From an uncultured Oscillospiraceae bacterium (GTDB taxonomy: Bacteria > Bacillota > Clostridia > Oscillospirales > Oscillospiraceae): DNA of 37,813 nucleotides. The translations under genes were made by a program, and so were the position numbers. This document shows positions 23,986 through 31,225 of this stretch, piece by piece. The notes under the pieces are model-generated. The model had not been told where the DNA came from and did not search any database. It was given only the letters and a program-made list of their open reading frames with translations. The stretch's first letter is position 1. Every line of letters starts with the position of its first letter. The stretch is from positions 1 to 37,813 of the forward strand of contig CALWYB010000023.1 in the NCBI GenBank assembly GCA_944385665.1, in the 5' to 3' direction.

Positions 23986-24897
23986 TTACGCTCTGGGATG
24001 GGCCTTGTGGTAGACGTCTTTCAGCTTCTGATTCACCAGCCGGGAGTAGATCTGGGTGGAGGAGATGTCCGCGTGGCCCAGCATCTCCTGGATGGAGCGC
24101 AGGTCGGCCCCGTTCTCCAGCAGGTGGGCGGCGAAGGAGTGGCGCAGGGTGTGGGGGGTGATGTCCTTCTGAATGCCCGCCTTCTCCTGGTAGTGCTTGA
24201 TGAGCTTCCAGAAGCCCTGGCGGCTCATCCGCTCCCCGCTCATGTTGACAAACAGGGCCGTTTCATCGGGGGACTCAATGATCTGGGGACGCACCCGGGT
24301 AAGGTATTCGTCCAAGGCCCGGATGGCGGTATGGTACAGGGGGATGATCCGCTCCCTCCCCTTGCTGGCGCAGTGGAGCACTCCGGCAGGCAGGTTCAGG
24401 TCGTCCACGTCCAGGGCGATGAGCTCGCTGACCCGGATGCCGGTGGCGTAGAGCAGCTCCAGCATGGCCCGGTCCCGAAAACCCTTCAGGTCGGAGCAGT
24501 CGGGCTGCTCCAGAAACAGCTCCACTTCCTTGCCGGTCAAAATCTGGGGCAGCTTGCGCTCCACCTTGGCGGCAACCACATCCTTGGCCGGATTGTGGTC
24601 CATCAGCCCCAGGGCCATCATGCAGTGATAGAAGGACTTGATGGAGGCAATGGACCGGGTCACTGTGGCGGCAGACTTCCCCTTTCGGACCAGGCTGTCT
24701 GTATAGAGCTCCACGTCCTGGGCCGCCAGCTCGGTCAGCTCCAGGTCGTGCTCCGCCATGGCCGTCTCAAACTGGTGCATGTCCCGCAAATAGGAACTCA
24801 CCGTATTGGGCGACGATTTTTTCTCTGTGGTCAAATACTCTTCAAACAGATCCAGCAGCTCAGACACAAGCACAACTCCCTCTTCAAATGCATCCAA
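23986..24897 (-). CDS. xerD: Tyrosine recombinase, XerD-like
   Basis: A 303-aa site-specific recombinase. A SAM-like core-binding domain (about 11-100) precedes the catalytic domain with all six residues visible: Arg155 (TGIRVSE), Lys179 (SKGRER), His249 and Arg252 (HTLRHSF), His275 (LGHAD) and Tyr284 (QIYSRL). Length and sequence fit XerD, which resolves chromosome dimers at dif. It follows spoIIM by 17 bases, an order usual for Clostridia, which argues for the housekeeping enzyme over a mobile-element integrase. The ATG at 24897 has a weak ribosome site; GTG at 24867, preceded by GGGAG, may be the true start and would give the standard XerD N-terminus. Confidence 0.88.
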   Translation of the reverse strand: MDAFEEGVVLVSELLDLFEEYLTTEKKSSPNTVSSYLRDMHQFETAMAEHDLELTELAAQDVELYTDSLVRKGKSAATVTRSIASIKSFYHCMMALGLMDHNPAKDVVAAKVERKLPQILTGKEVELFLEQPDCSDLKGFRDRAMLELLYATGIRVSELIALDVDDLNLPAGVLHCASKGRERIIPLYHTAIRALDEYLTRVRPQIIESPDETALFVNMSGERMSRQGFWKLIKHYQEKAGIQKDITPHTLRHSFAAHLLENGADLRSIQEMLGHADISSTQIYSRLVNQKLKDVYHKAHPRA

Positions 24898-24914
24898 TTC
24901 TCAAACAACACACA

Positions 24915-25529
24915 CTACAACACAAGCTTGGCCGCCGCGGCCAACAACACCGGCGCGGCCAGATACTCCAACATCACACATACCATCAGGGCCGCCCCAC
25001 ACAGCCCCAGCCGCCCCCAGTAGGCGGAGGTAAAGGGCAGCGGCTCCCGGCTCTCCAACCGCAGCCGCCGCAGCAGCACCCATGCGCTGTTGACGCACTG
25101 GGCTCCCGCCAGAAACAGCACCGGCGCCCACAGGAAGGCGGGCAGACCGAAGAGAAACAGCCCCGGCACCAGCCCTGCCGTCCCAAACACCCGGCACAGC
25201 CCGGCCACCGAGAAGGCGAAAAGAAAACCCCTCACCCCGAACAGCACCGGGATGCCCACCACCCCCAGGGCGGTGAGGCCCAACAAAATGACTGCCAGCA
25301 GCAGGCGAAACTGCTCCCAGGCCACCCCCCAGAACTCCACGGGGATCCCCCCGTCCCGGGCCAGGGTGAGATAGGTGTTGAGATAGGCAGCCAGCTCCTG
25401 GGCGCTGGCCTCACTCATCAGCCCGCCAAAGGCCGCCCCCAGAATCCCGCCCAACAGAAAACAGGCGCTGAGCATCATCAGGGGCACCAGGGGCCGGGGA
25501 AAATCAACGATCACGTCCCGTCGCTTCAT
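24915..25529 (-). CDS. spoIIM: Stage II sporulation protein M
   Basis: A 204-aa membrane protein with about five helices, matching SpoIIM, part of the DMP complex (SpoIID, SpoIIM, SpoIIP) that remodels peptidoglycan during engulfment. Family-typical stretches are LLSACFLLGGILGAAFGG-like helix 1, the AAYLNTYL segment, and GIPVLFGVRGFLFAFSVAGL. The ATG at 25529 is preceded by GAGAGGTG; the frame also opens at a GTG at 25538. It is followed by xerD after 17 bases and has its own promoter. Assignment rests on topology, length, motif resemblance and the spoIIM-xerD gene order. Confidence 0.83.
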   Translation of the reverse strand: MKRRDVIVDFPRPLVPLMMLSACFLLGGILGAAFGGLMSEASAQELAAYLNTYLTLARDGGIPVEFWGVAWEQFRLLLAVILLGLTALGVVGIPVLFGVRGFLFAFSVAGLCRVFGTAGLVPGLFLFGLPAFLWAPVLFLAGAQCVNSAWVLLRRLRLESREPLPFTSAYWGRLGLCGAALMVCVMLEYLAAPVLLAAAAKLVL

Positions 25530-25619
25530 GGCTGTCACCTCTCTGGTTTCAGCCTATGAGCCGACCCCCAAAAATAGACTGCGCGTCCTACATTTGGTTG
25601 GATTTCTTTTGTTATTTTT

Positions 25620-25648
25620 ACTATATCCCTCACACAGGTTTCACGCAA
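25620..25648 (-). promoter_or_regulatory. Promoter of spoIIM-xerD
   Basis: Minus strand TTGCGT (25643-25648), 17-base spacer, TATAGT (25620-25625), about 90 bases before the spoIIM start. It looks like a vegetative (sigma-A) promoter. The 322-base gap 25530-25851 also holds a tandem repeat and a terminator, and no gene. Confidence 0.52.
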
Positions 25649-25693
25649 GTGTTTTTCCGCATTTTCTCAAAAAATGTCGTTTTAACGAATTTT

Positions 25694-25721
25694 TTATGTT
25701 AACTGCGTTATGTTAACTTCG
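25694..25721. repeat. Tandem 14-bp repeat upstream of spoIIM
   Basis: TTATGTTAACTGCG (25694-25707) is followed directly by TTATGTTAACTTCG (25708-25721), differing at one base. Each unit contains GTTAAC. The pair lies about 45 bases upstream of the spoIIM -35 box and could be a regulator-binding site. Confidence 0.6.
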
Positions 25722-25734
25722 TAAAGTAAAAAGC

Positions 25735-25775
25735 TCCGGCGGAGACGTTTCTTTTTCGTCTCCGCCGGATTTTTT
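25735..25775 (-). terminator. Terminator of scfB transcript (possibly bidirectional)
   Basis: A 13-bp perfect stem (TCCGGCGGAGACG at 25735-25747 with 25757-25769). On the minus strand it is followed by GCTTTTTAC, on the plus strand by TTTTTT. It lies about 75 bases past the scfB stop. Confidence 0.85.
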
Positions 25776-25851
25776 GGGGAAATTCCCCGTTTTTATGTGC
25801 TTTTTTGAGGAAAAATATAGGTGATTACAGGGAATAATCTCGAAAAATCAC

Positions 25852-27267
25852 TTACTGGCAGTCGCCGCACTGATTACAGTCCGTATTATTGCACTCTGTA
25901 TTTCCAGTTTCCCCCATGCCCGCCGCGATGGCCTTCATGGCGATGGCGCACTCCAGACGCTTGCGCTCCATTTCACAGGCCACCTCGTTGGACTGGCTTA
26001 TGTCACCATTGACCAGCAGGTTGGAGGCGGAGCAGCCGCCGCTGCAGTAGAACCGGGCCCAACACTGGCGGCAGGCGGGACGAGTGTAGATGTTCTGGTC
26101 GGCAAACTTGCCGGAGATCTCCATGTCGAAGGAACCGTCATACACGCTGCCCATGCGGTACTCCTCCTTCCCCACGAACTGGTGACAGGGGTAGATGTCT
26201 CCGTCGGGGGTGATGGCAACATATTCACAGCCCGCGCCGCAGCCACGCAGGCGCTTGATGACGCAGGGGCCCTGCTTGAGGTCCACGTTGAAGTGGAAGA
26301 AGTTCACGTCCTTGCGGCCCAGCAGCTCGCCGGCCAGCTTCTCGTACTCCGCCTTCACCTGGGACAGATCTTCCTCCTTGATGGCGAAGGGGTCGTCCAG
26401 GGGGCCGCTGGCGGGCTCCACCGACACGCTGCGGAAGCCCAGAGAGGCCAGGTGCTTCACATCCTCGCCGAAGTCCAGATTCTCCCGGGTAAAGGTGCCC
26501 CGGGCATAGTAGTCCTTGGTGCCCCGGCCGGCCACCAGCTTCTGGAACTTGGGCACAATCACGTCATAGCTCCCCTTCCCGTTGACGGTGGGACGCATGT
26601 GGTCGTTGACGGAGGGACGGCCATCCAGGGAGAGGACCACGTTGGACATCTCCCGGTTGATGTACTCGATGTTCTCGTCGTTGAGCAGCACACCGTTGGT
26701 GGTGATGGTGAAGCGGAACACCTTGTCGTGCTCCTTCTCCAGGGACCGGGCGTACTCCACCGTCTTTTTCACGGTATCCATGGCCATGAGAGGCTCGCCG
26801 CCGAAGAAGTCCACCTCGATGTTGCGCCGCTTGCCCGACTTCTGTACCACCCAGTCGATGGCCCGCTTGGCGGTCTCAAAGCTCATGATCTTCCGGCCGG
26901 TGCCAAAGTCGCCGGTGGAGGCGAAGCAGTACTTGCACCGCAGGTTGCAGTCGTGGGACACGTGCAGGCACAGGGCCTTCACCACCGCCTGCCGGGGCAG
27001 CGCCATGGCCTTGTCCGCGTCAATGTAGTCGTCGCTGGAAAAGAGCAGACCCTGCTCCTGGAGCCCCCGCAGCTCCTCCCACAGCTCGTCCAGCTCCTTC
27101 GGGTCATACTGGGGCAGCTGATCCTTCAGCTCCTGGGGGCACTTCTCCCCCATGGGTCCCTCCACCTTGGAGAGCAGGTCGTAGCCCATGCGGTCCAGCA
27201 CGTGGACCGCGCCGCTGTTTACATCCGCCGCCAGGTACTGGCCCAGGGCGGTAAAGGTATGTACCAT
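25852..27267 (-). CDS. scfB: Radical SAM SCIFF-peptide maturase
   Basis: A 471-aa radical SAM/SPASM enzyme that installs thioether links in the SCIFF peptide encoded just upstream. An N-terminal peptide-recognition-like region (1-95) precedes the radical SAM barrel, whose cluster cysteines are Cys107, Cys111 and Cys114 (CNLRCKYC), with the SAM-binding FFGGEP. The SPASM part shows the auxiliary-cluster cysteines (GCGAGCEYVAITPDGDIYPCH, CRQCWARFYCSGGCSASN). The last residues form a Cys-rich tail (TECNNTDCNQCGDCQ) that is not part of the usual core. A terminator between scfA and scfB means the enzyme is made at lower level than its substrate. The mature product's function is unknown. Confidence 0.95.
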   Translation of the reverse strand: MVHTFTALGQYLAADVNSGAVHVLDRMGYDLLSKVEGPMGEKCPQELKDQLPQYDPKELDELWEELRGLQEQGLLFSSDDYIDADKAMALPRQAVVKALCLHVSHDCNLRCKYCFASTGDFGTGRKIMSFETAKRAIDWVVQKSGKRRNIEVDFFGGEPLMAMDTVKKTVEYARSLEKEHDKVFRFTITTNGVLLNDENIEYINREMSNVVLSLDGRPSVNDHMRPTVNGKGSYDVIVPKFQKLVAGRGTKDYYARGTFTRENLDFGEDVKHLASLGFRSVSVEPASGPLDDPFAIKEEDLSQVKAEYEKLAGELLGRKDVNFFHFNVDLKQGPCVIKRLRGCGAGCEYVAITPDGDIYPCHQFVGKEEYRMGSVYDGSFDMEISGKFADQNIYTRPACRQCWARFYCSGGCSASNLLVNGDISQSNEVACEMERKRLECAIAMKAIAAGMGETGNTECNNTDCNQCGDCQ

Positions 27268-27323
27268 CTCAAAAATCCTTTCCTATGGCCCTGCCTCCGC
27301 TCCCCTTTTTGGGGATTCAGGGC

Positions 27324-27356
27324 ATAAAAAGGGGCAGGCCAAACGCCTGCCCCTTT
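27324..27356 (-). terminator. Attenuator-like terminator between scfA and scfB
   Basis: A 12-bp stem (AAAGGGGCAGGC at 27328-27339 with 27345-27356) followed on the minus strand by TTTTTATG. It separates the peptide gene from the maturase gene, which lacks a strong promoter of its own, so read-through probably sets the maturase level. Confidence 0.8.
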
Positions 27357-27372
27357 CAGGCCGCTTTTTATA

Positions 27373-27513
27373 TTACTGGTTCTCGCACTTCTGGTTGGCC
27401 ACAGTGCAGGAAGTCTTGCAGGCAGACTGGCAAGAGGTCTGGCACTCGCCGCAGCCGCCCTTGGCAGCGCTGGCCTTCAGAGTAGCGCCATTGAGAGTCT
27501 GAATGTGTTTCAT
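27373..27513 (-). CDS. scfA: SCIFF ribosomal peptide precursor
   Basis: A 46-aa peptide too short for routine gene calling. It begins MKHIQTLNGATLKASAAKGG and carries six cysteines at 21, 24, 28, 32, 36 and 43 (CGECQTSCQSACKTSC then KCENQ), the defining pattern of 'six cysteines in forty-five' peptides, the most conserved RiPP precursor of Clostridia. The maturase ScfB, encoded downstream, crosslinks Cys to nearby residues. GGAGGAGATTCCA precedes the ATG, and a strong promoter lies upstream, as expected for a highly expressed precursor. The role of the mature peptide in the cell is not known. Confidence 0.95.
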   Translation of the reverse strand: MKHIQTLNGATLKASAAKGGCGECQTSCQSACKTSCTVANQKCENQ

Positions 27514-27548
27514 TGGAATCTCCTCCTAAATCTTATAGGTTTGAAAAC

Positions 27549-27577
27549 ATTATACCATACCTTGCACCGCATTTCAA
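27549..27577 (-). promoter_or_regulatory. scfA promoter
   Basis: Minus strand TTGAAA (27572-27577), 17-base spacer, perfect TATAAT (27549-27554), directly after the stop of the TIGR04086 gene. It gives scfA an independent, probably strong, start. Confidence 0.78.
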
Positions 27578-27578
27578 T

Positions 27579-28004
27579 CTATCTTTTCCGTTTTTTCCTG
27601 GGCCTTCCGCCCAGCACCCCGGCGATGGCGCCTCCGCAGCAGCAGGCGATGAGGATGGGCACTCCGCCGTTGGAGAGGGAGGCGTCCTCATAGAGGAGAA
27701 ATCCCGCCGTCAACAGCAGCAAAAAGAGGATGCCGCCCACCCCCAGTCCGGCCAGGAGCGTGCCCCGCTCCAGGCGGCGGACAGCCACCAGGCCGCCCAC
27801 CAGACTGCTTACCACACAGATAGCCAGGATCCCCCGGCCCATGAGCTTCTCCCCTACCATGCCGCCCGACACCAGCAGGGCGCACACCACCAGCCCCAGG
27901 GCCGCTGTCACCACCGCCACGCCGCCCCCCTTCAGCAGGCGGCACATGGTGCCCAGCCACACCGCCGCCGGGTCCTCCGGTTTCTTCTCCCGTTTTCCAG
28001 CCAT
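27579..28004 (-). CDS. TIGR04086-type membrane protein
   Basis: A 141-aa protein with about four helices (roughly 26-46, 58-78, 84-102, 116-132) between basic ends (MAGKREKKPED and GGRPRKKRKR). Its size, topology and position between yajC and scfA match the clostridial TIGR04086 family, which is of unknown function and regularly found beside SCIFF genes. The ATG at 28004 follows GGGGAGGG by 7 bases. That ribosome site is also the 3' arm of the hairpin after yajC (see terminator entry), so translation and termination may be linked. Confidence 0.82.
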   Translation of the reverse strand: MAGKREKKPEDPAAVWLGTMCRLLKGGGVAVVTAALGLVVCALLVSGGMVGEKLMGRGILAICVVSSLVGGLVAVRRLERGTLLAGLGVGGILFLLLLTAGFLLYEDASLSNGGVPILIACCCGGAIAGVLGGRPRKKRKR

Positions 28005-28006
28005 GC

Positions 28007-28059
28007 AAAAACCCTCCCCGCTGTTCTTCCTTGCTGGAAGACTATGCAGGGAGGGTTTT
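28007..28059 (-). terminator. Hairpin after yajC overlapping the next gene's ribosome site
   Basis: An 11-bp stem (AAAACCCTCCC at 28008-28018 with 28049-28059) is followed on the minus strand by TTTTT and, 3 bases on, by the ATG of the TIGR04086 gene. The 3' arm GGGAGGG doubles as that gene's Shine-Dalgarno sequence. Confidence 0.7.
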
Positions 28060-28078
28060 CTTTATGCCATGGAATGAA

Positions 28079-28357
28079 TCAGCGGGTAGCCTGAGTGCTC
28101 TGGCCGTTCTTGGTGGAGATGGCCCACTTGGTGACCTCGAGACGCACCCGGTCGGCGCCGGTCTCGAACACCACGGTGTTCTCCTTCACCCCGCACACGG
28201 TGCCGGTAATGCCGCCGATGGTGGTGATCTCGTCACCCACCGCCAGGGAGTTGCGCAGGTTCTCGGCTTCCTTCTTCCGCTTGTTCTCGGGGCGGATCAT
28301 AAAGAAGTAAAGCAGGGCAAACATGAGCACCAGCATTAAGATCCAACTGTAATCCAT
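28079..28357 (-). CDS. yajC: Preprotein translocase subunit YajC
   Basis: A 92-aa single-pass membrane protein of the Sec accessory complex. One N-terminal helix (SWILMLVLMFALLYFFMIRP) is followed by the conserved RPENKRKKE basic turn and a small cytoplasmic domain (SLAVGDEITTIGGITGTVCGV and FETGADRVRLEVTKWAI), both standard for YajC. It follows tgt, the order found in many bacteria (queA-tgt-yajC), but has its own strong promoter in the gap. Confidence 0.95.
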   Translation of the reverse strand: MDYSWILMLVLMFALLYFFMIRPENKRKKEAENLRNSLAVGDEITTIGGITGTVCGVKENTVVFETGADRVRLEVTKWAISTKNGQSTQATR

Positions 28358-28413
28358 ATTGTTCCCTCCAAAATCTTGCTTTCGAAACAGGTTCGCTTCA
28401 CGCGTTATGTGTC

Positions 28414-28442
28414 ATTATAGCGGATTTGCCCTGAGTTGGCAA
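28414..28442 (-). promoter_or_regulatory. yajC promoter
   Basis: Minus strand TTGCCA (28437-28442), 17-base spacer, perfect TATAAT (28414-28419), between tgt and yajC. Confidence 0.75.
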
Positions 28443-28465
28443 GTCCTTTTCCCAATTTTAGCCCT

Positions 28466-29605
28466 TTAATCCTCCTGGCGGGGCTTGTCCAGCAGGCCGG
28501 AATAGGTCTTCCGGAACTCCTCAAAGGTGCCGTTGTCCAAACTGTCCCGGATACGCTGCATGAGCTCGTTATAGAAGTGCAGGTTGTGGAGCACCGCCAG
28601 GCGCATGGCCAGCATCTCCCCTGCCGTAATCAGGTGGCGGAGATAGGCCCGGGAGAAGTGCTGGCAGGCGGGACAGGTGCAGGTCTCGTCAATGGGCCTG
28701 GTGTCCAGCTTGTACTTCTCGTTTTTGATGTTGATGGTGCCCTTCCAGGTGTAGAGCTTGCCGTGGCGGGCGTTGCGGGCGGGCATGACGCAGTCGAAGA
28801 AGTCCACGCCCCGGGCCACCGCCTCGATGATGTTGGAGGGGGTACCCACCCCCATGAGGTAGCGGGGCTTGTCCTTGGGCATGTGGGGCTCCACGGCATC
28901 GATGATGTCGTACATCACCTGGGTGGGCTCCCCCACCGCCAGGCCGCCGATGGCGTAGCCGTCGCAGTCCAGCTTGGCGATGTCCTCCATGTGCTGGATG
29001 CGCAGGTCGGGGTAGGTACCCCCCTGGTTGATGCCGAAGAGCATCTGGCCGGGGTTCACGCAGTCGGGCAGGGTATTGAGTCGCTTATGCTCGATGACGC
29101 ACCGCTCCAGCCACCGGGTAGTGCGGGCGATGGAGCGCTCCACATACTCTTTGGGCGCGGGGTTCTCGATGCACTCGTCAAAGGCCATGGCGATGTCGCT
29201 GCCCAGGTTGGACTGGATCTGCATGGACTCCTCGGGACCCATAAAGATCTTCCGCCCGTCGATGTGGGAGGAGAAATGGACCCCCTCCTCCTTGATCTTC
29301 CGCAGGGAGGCCAGGGAGAACACCTGGAACCCGCCGCTGTCGGTGAGCATAGGGCCGTCCCAGTCCATGAACTTATGAAGGCCCCCCAGCTGCTTGATCA
29401 CCCCGTCCCCGGGGCGCAGGTGGAGGTGGTAGGTGTTGGACAGCTCGATCTGACAGCCGATGTCCTTCAAATCGTGGGCGGACACCGCCCCCTTGATGGC
29501 CCCCTGGGTGCCCACGTTCATGAACACCGGGGTCTGGGCGGTGCCGTGGGGACAGGTGAAGACACCCCGGCGGGCTCTCCCCTCTTGCTTGATCACTTCA
29601 AACAC
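28466..29605 (-). CDS. tgt: Queuine tRNA-ribosyltransferase
   Basis: A 379-aa TIM-barrel enzyme that exchanges guanine-34 of Asp, Asn, His and Tyr tRNAs for preQ1. The general acid/base Asp89 is in LTDSGGFQVFSL, the nucleophile is Asp271 in VDFFDCVMPARNARHG, and the zinc ligands are Cys309, Cys311, Cys314 (CTCPAC) and His340 (VLHNLHF). The preQ1-binding FGINQGG and GGLAVGEP loops are present. It works with queA, which completes queuosine; the two genes are separated here by a GNAT gene. No preQ1 synthesis genes lie in the window. Confidence 0.97.
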   Translation of the reverse strand: MFEVIKQEGRARRGVFTCPHGTAQTPVFMNVGTQGAIKGAVSAHDLKDIGCQIELSNTYHLHLRPGDGVIKQLGGLHKFMDWDGPMLTDSGGFQVFSLASLRKIKEEGVHFSSHIDGRKIFMGPEESMQIQSNLGSDIAMAFDECIENPAPKEYVERSIARTTRWLERCVIEHKRLNTLPDCVNPGQMLFGINQGGTYPDLRIQHMEDIAKLDCDGYAIGGLAVGEPTQVMYDIIDAVEPHMPKDKPRYLMGVGTPSNIIEAVARGVDFFDCVMPARNARHGKLYTWKGTINIKNEKYKLDTRPIDETCTCPACQHFSRAYLRHLITAGEMLAMRLAVLHNLHFYNELMQRIRDSLDNGTFEEFRKTYSGLLDKPRQED

Positions 29606-29632
29606 AAAAAAACTCCTTACATTTTGATCTTA

Positions 29633-30154
29633 TTACACTTGCTCCAGGTTCTCCCTCAGCAGGGCGTAAATACAGCTGTCCTGGAGCTGTCCCCATTTCC
29701 AGATGCTTTGGTGCAGCAGGCCCTCCCGGGAGAAGCCAGCCTTCTCCAGCACCCGGCAGGAGGCTAAATTTTGGGCGTAAGGCTGGGCAAAAATGCGGAC
29801 AATGTTCCAGCGTTCCAAACCCAGCAGGCACATCTGCCGGACGGCCTCTGTCATGATGCCTTTTCCGTAAAAAGCCCGGCCCAGCCAGTAGCCCAACTCC
29901 GCACTGCGGCACTCCACATCCCGCCCCCGGGTCAGGGAAATGCTGCCCACCGCCTGCCCGTCTGCCTCAATTACCCGGAGCAGTTCCCGCTCCTGATCCA
30001 CGGCCAGACAGTAGGCCACAAATCCCCGGGCATTCTCCTGGGTATAGGGGTAAGGAAACACATCCCGCAGCCAGCGGGCGATCTCCTTATCGTTGGCATA
30101 GCGGGTCAAAAACTCCTCGTCCTCCTCTCTCCAGGGGCGCAAACGAATATCCAT
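29633..30154 (-). CDS. GNAT-family N-acetyltransferase, RimJ/RimL-like
   Basis: A 173-aa acetyl-CoA-dependent acetyltransferase. It begins IRLRPWREEDEEFLTRYAND, has the central strand and acetyl-CoA pocket ELGYWLGRAFYGKGIMTEAVR (motif A, with G-K-G), and the RimJ/L-type NLASCRVLEKAGFSREG near the end. The substrate may be a protein N-terminus, an antibiotic or a small amine; nothing fixes it. ATG at 30154 follows GAGG by 7 bases and is preferred over TTG at 30160. It sits 9 bases after queA and 27 before tgt, so it is cotranscribed with the queuosine genes; whether this is functional or a chance insertion is open. Confidence 0.87.
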   Translation of the reverse strand: MDIRLRPWREEDEEFLTRYANDKEIARWLRDVFPYPYTQENARGFVAYCLAVDQERELLRVIEADGQAVGSISLTRGRDVECRSAELGYWLGRAFYGKGIMTEAVRQMCLLGLERWNIVRIFAQPYAQNLASCRVLEKAGFSREGLLHQSIWKWGQLQDSCIYALLRENLEQV

Positions 30155-30163
30155 ACGCAAACC

Positions 30164-31189
30164 TCAGGAAATAAACATGGCGTCGCCGAAGGAGAAGAAG
30201 CGGTAGCGCTCCTTCACCGCCTCCTCGTAGGCCGCCAGCACGTGCTCCCGGCCCGCCAGGGCGGACACCAGCATGATGAGGGTGCTCTCCGGCAGGTGGA
30301 AGTTGGTGATGAGGGCGTCCAGCACCTTGAAGCGGTAGCCGGGGTAGATAAAGATGTTGGTCCAGCCGGAGCGCTCGGTCATGGTGCCGTCCTCGGCGGC
30401 AAAGGACTCGATGGTGCGGCAGGAGGTGGTGCCCACGCAGATGACCCGCCCGCCGTTTTTCTTGGTCTCGTTGATGACGTCCGCCGTCTCCTGGCTGATC
30501 TGACAGTACTCCGAGTGCATCTCGTGGTCCTGGATGTCCTCCGCCTTCACCGGGCGGAAGGTGCCAAGGCCCACGTGGAGGGTCACGTAGCACAGCTTGA
30601 CCCCCATCTTCTGGATCTGCTCCAGCAGCTCGGGAGTAAAGTGGAGCCCGGCGGTGGGGGCGGCGGCGGAGCCGTTCACCTTGGAGTAGACGGTCTGGTA
30701 CCGCTCCTGGTCCTGGAGCTCCGCCTTGATGTAGGGAGGCAGGGGCATCTTGCCCAGCCGCTCCAGGATTTCAAGGAAAATGCCCTGGTAGTGGAACCGG
30801 ACCAGGCGCTTGCCGTCGTCCAGTTCCTTCTCGATGGTGGCGGTAAGCTCCGTGCCGTCGCCGAAAATCACCTGGGCGCCGGGTTTCAGCTTGCGCCCCG
30901 GGCGCACCAGACACTCCCAGCACTTGTCCCCCTTGTCCACCAGCAGCAGCACCTCGCACACGCCGCCGGTGGGGCGGTGGCCGATGAGCCGGGCGGGGAT
31001 GACCCGGGAGTTGTTGAGCACCAGGCAGTCTCCGGGACGGAGGAACTGGGGCAGCTCATAGAAGTGGTGGTGCTCCACCGCCCCGGTGCGCTTGTCCAGG
31101 GTGAGAAGCCGAGAGGCGTCCCGCCGCTCCAGAGGGGTCTGGGCGATGAGCTCCTCGGGGAGGTAAAAATCAAAATCTGAGGTCTTCAA
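30164..31189 (-). CDS. queA: S-adenosylmethionine:tRNA ribosyltransferase-isomerase
   Basis: A 341-aa enzyme that transfers and isomerises the ribosyl part of S-adenosylmethionine to preQ1 in tRNA, giving epoxyqueuosine. Family signatures are clear: [26 protein letters not shown] at the start, [56 protein letters not shown] and the C-terminal [21 protein letters not shown]. The length is normal for the family. It follows the SpoIID-domain gene by 36 bases and leads into the GNAT and tgt genes. Confidence 0.97.
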   Translation of the reverse strand: MKTSDFDFYLPEELIAQTPLERRDASRLLTLDKRTGAVEHHHFYELPQFLRPGDCLVLNNSRVIPARLIGHRPTGGVCEVLLLVDKGDKCWECLVRPGRKLKPGAQVIFGDGTELTATIEKELDDGKRLVRFHYQGIFLEILERLGKMPLPPYIKAELQDQERYQTVYSKVNGSAAAPTAGLHFTPELLEQIQKMGVKLCYVTLHVGLGTFRPVKAEDIQDHEMHSEYCQISQETADVINETKKNGGRVICVGTTSCRTIESFAAEDGTMTERSGWTNIFIYPGYRFKVLDALITNFHLPESTLIMLVSALAGREHVLAAYEEAVKERYRFFSFGDAMFIS

Positions 31190-31225
31190 TGTGGTATTCG
31201 CCTTTCTCTCTAAAAATCTAATATG

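Noticed and set aside
26182-27327. Long plus-strand frame opposite scfB
   Set aside because: Antisense shadow; scfB has all radical SAM and SPASM motifs.
28436-29767. Long plus-strand frame opposite tgt
   Set aside because: Antisense shadow of a highly conserved gene; it lacks a ribosome site and any domain.
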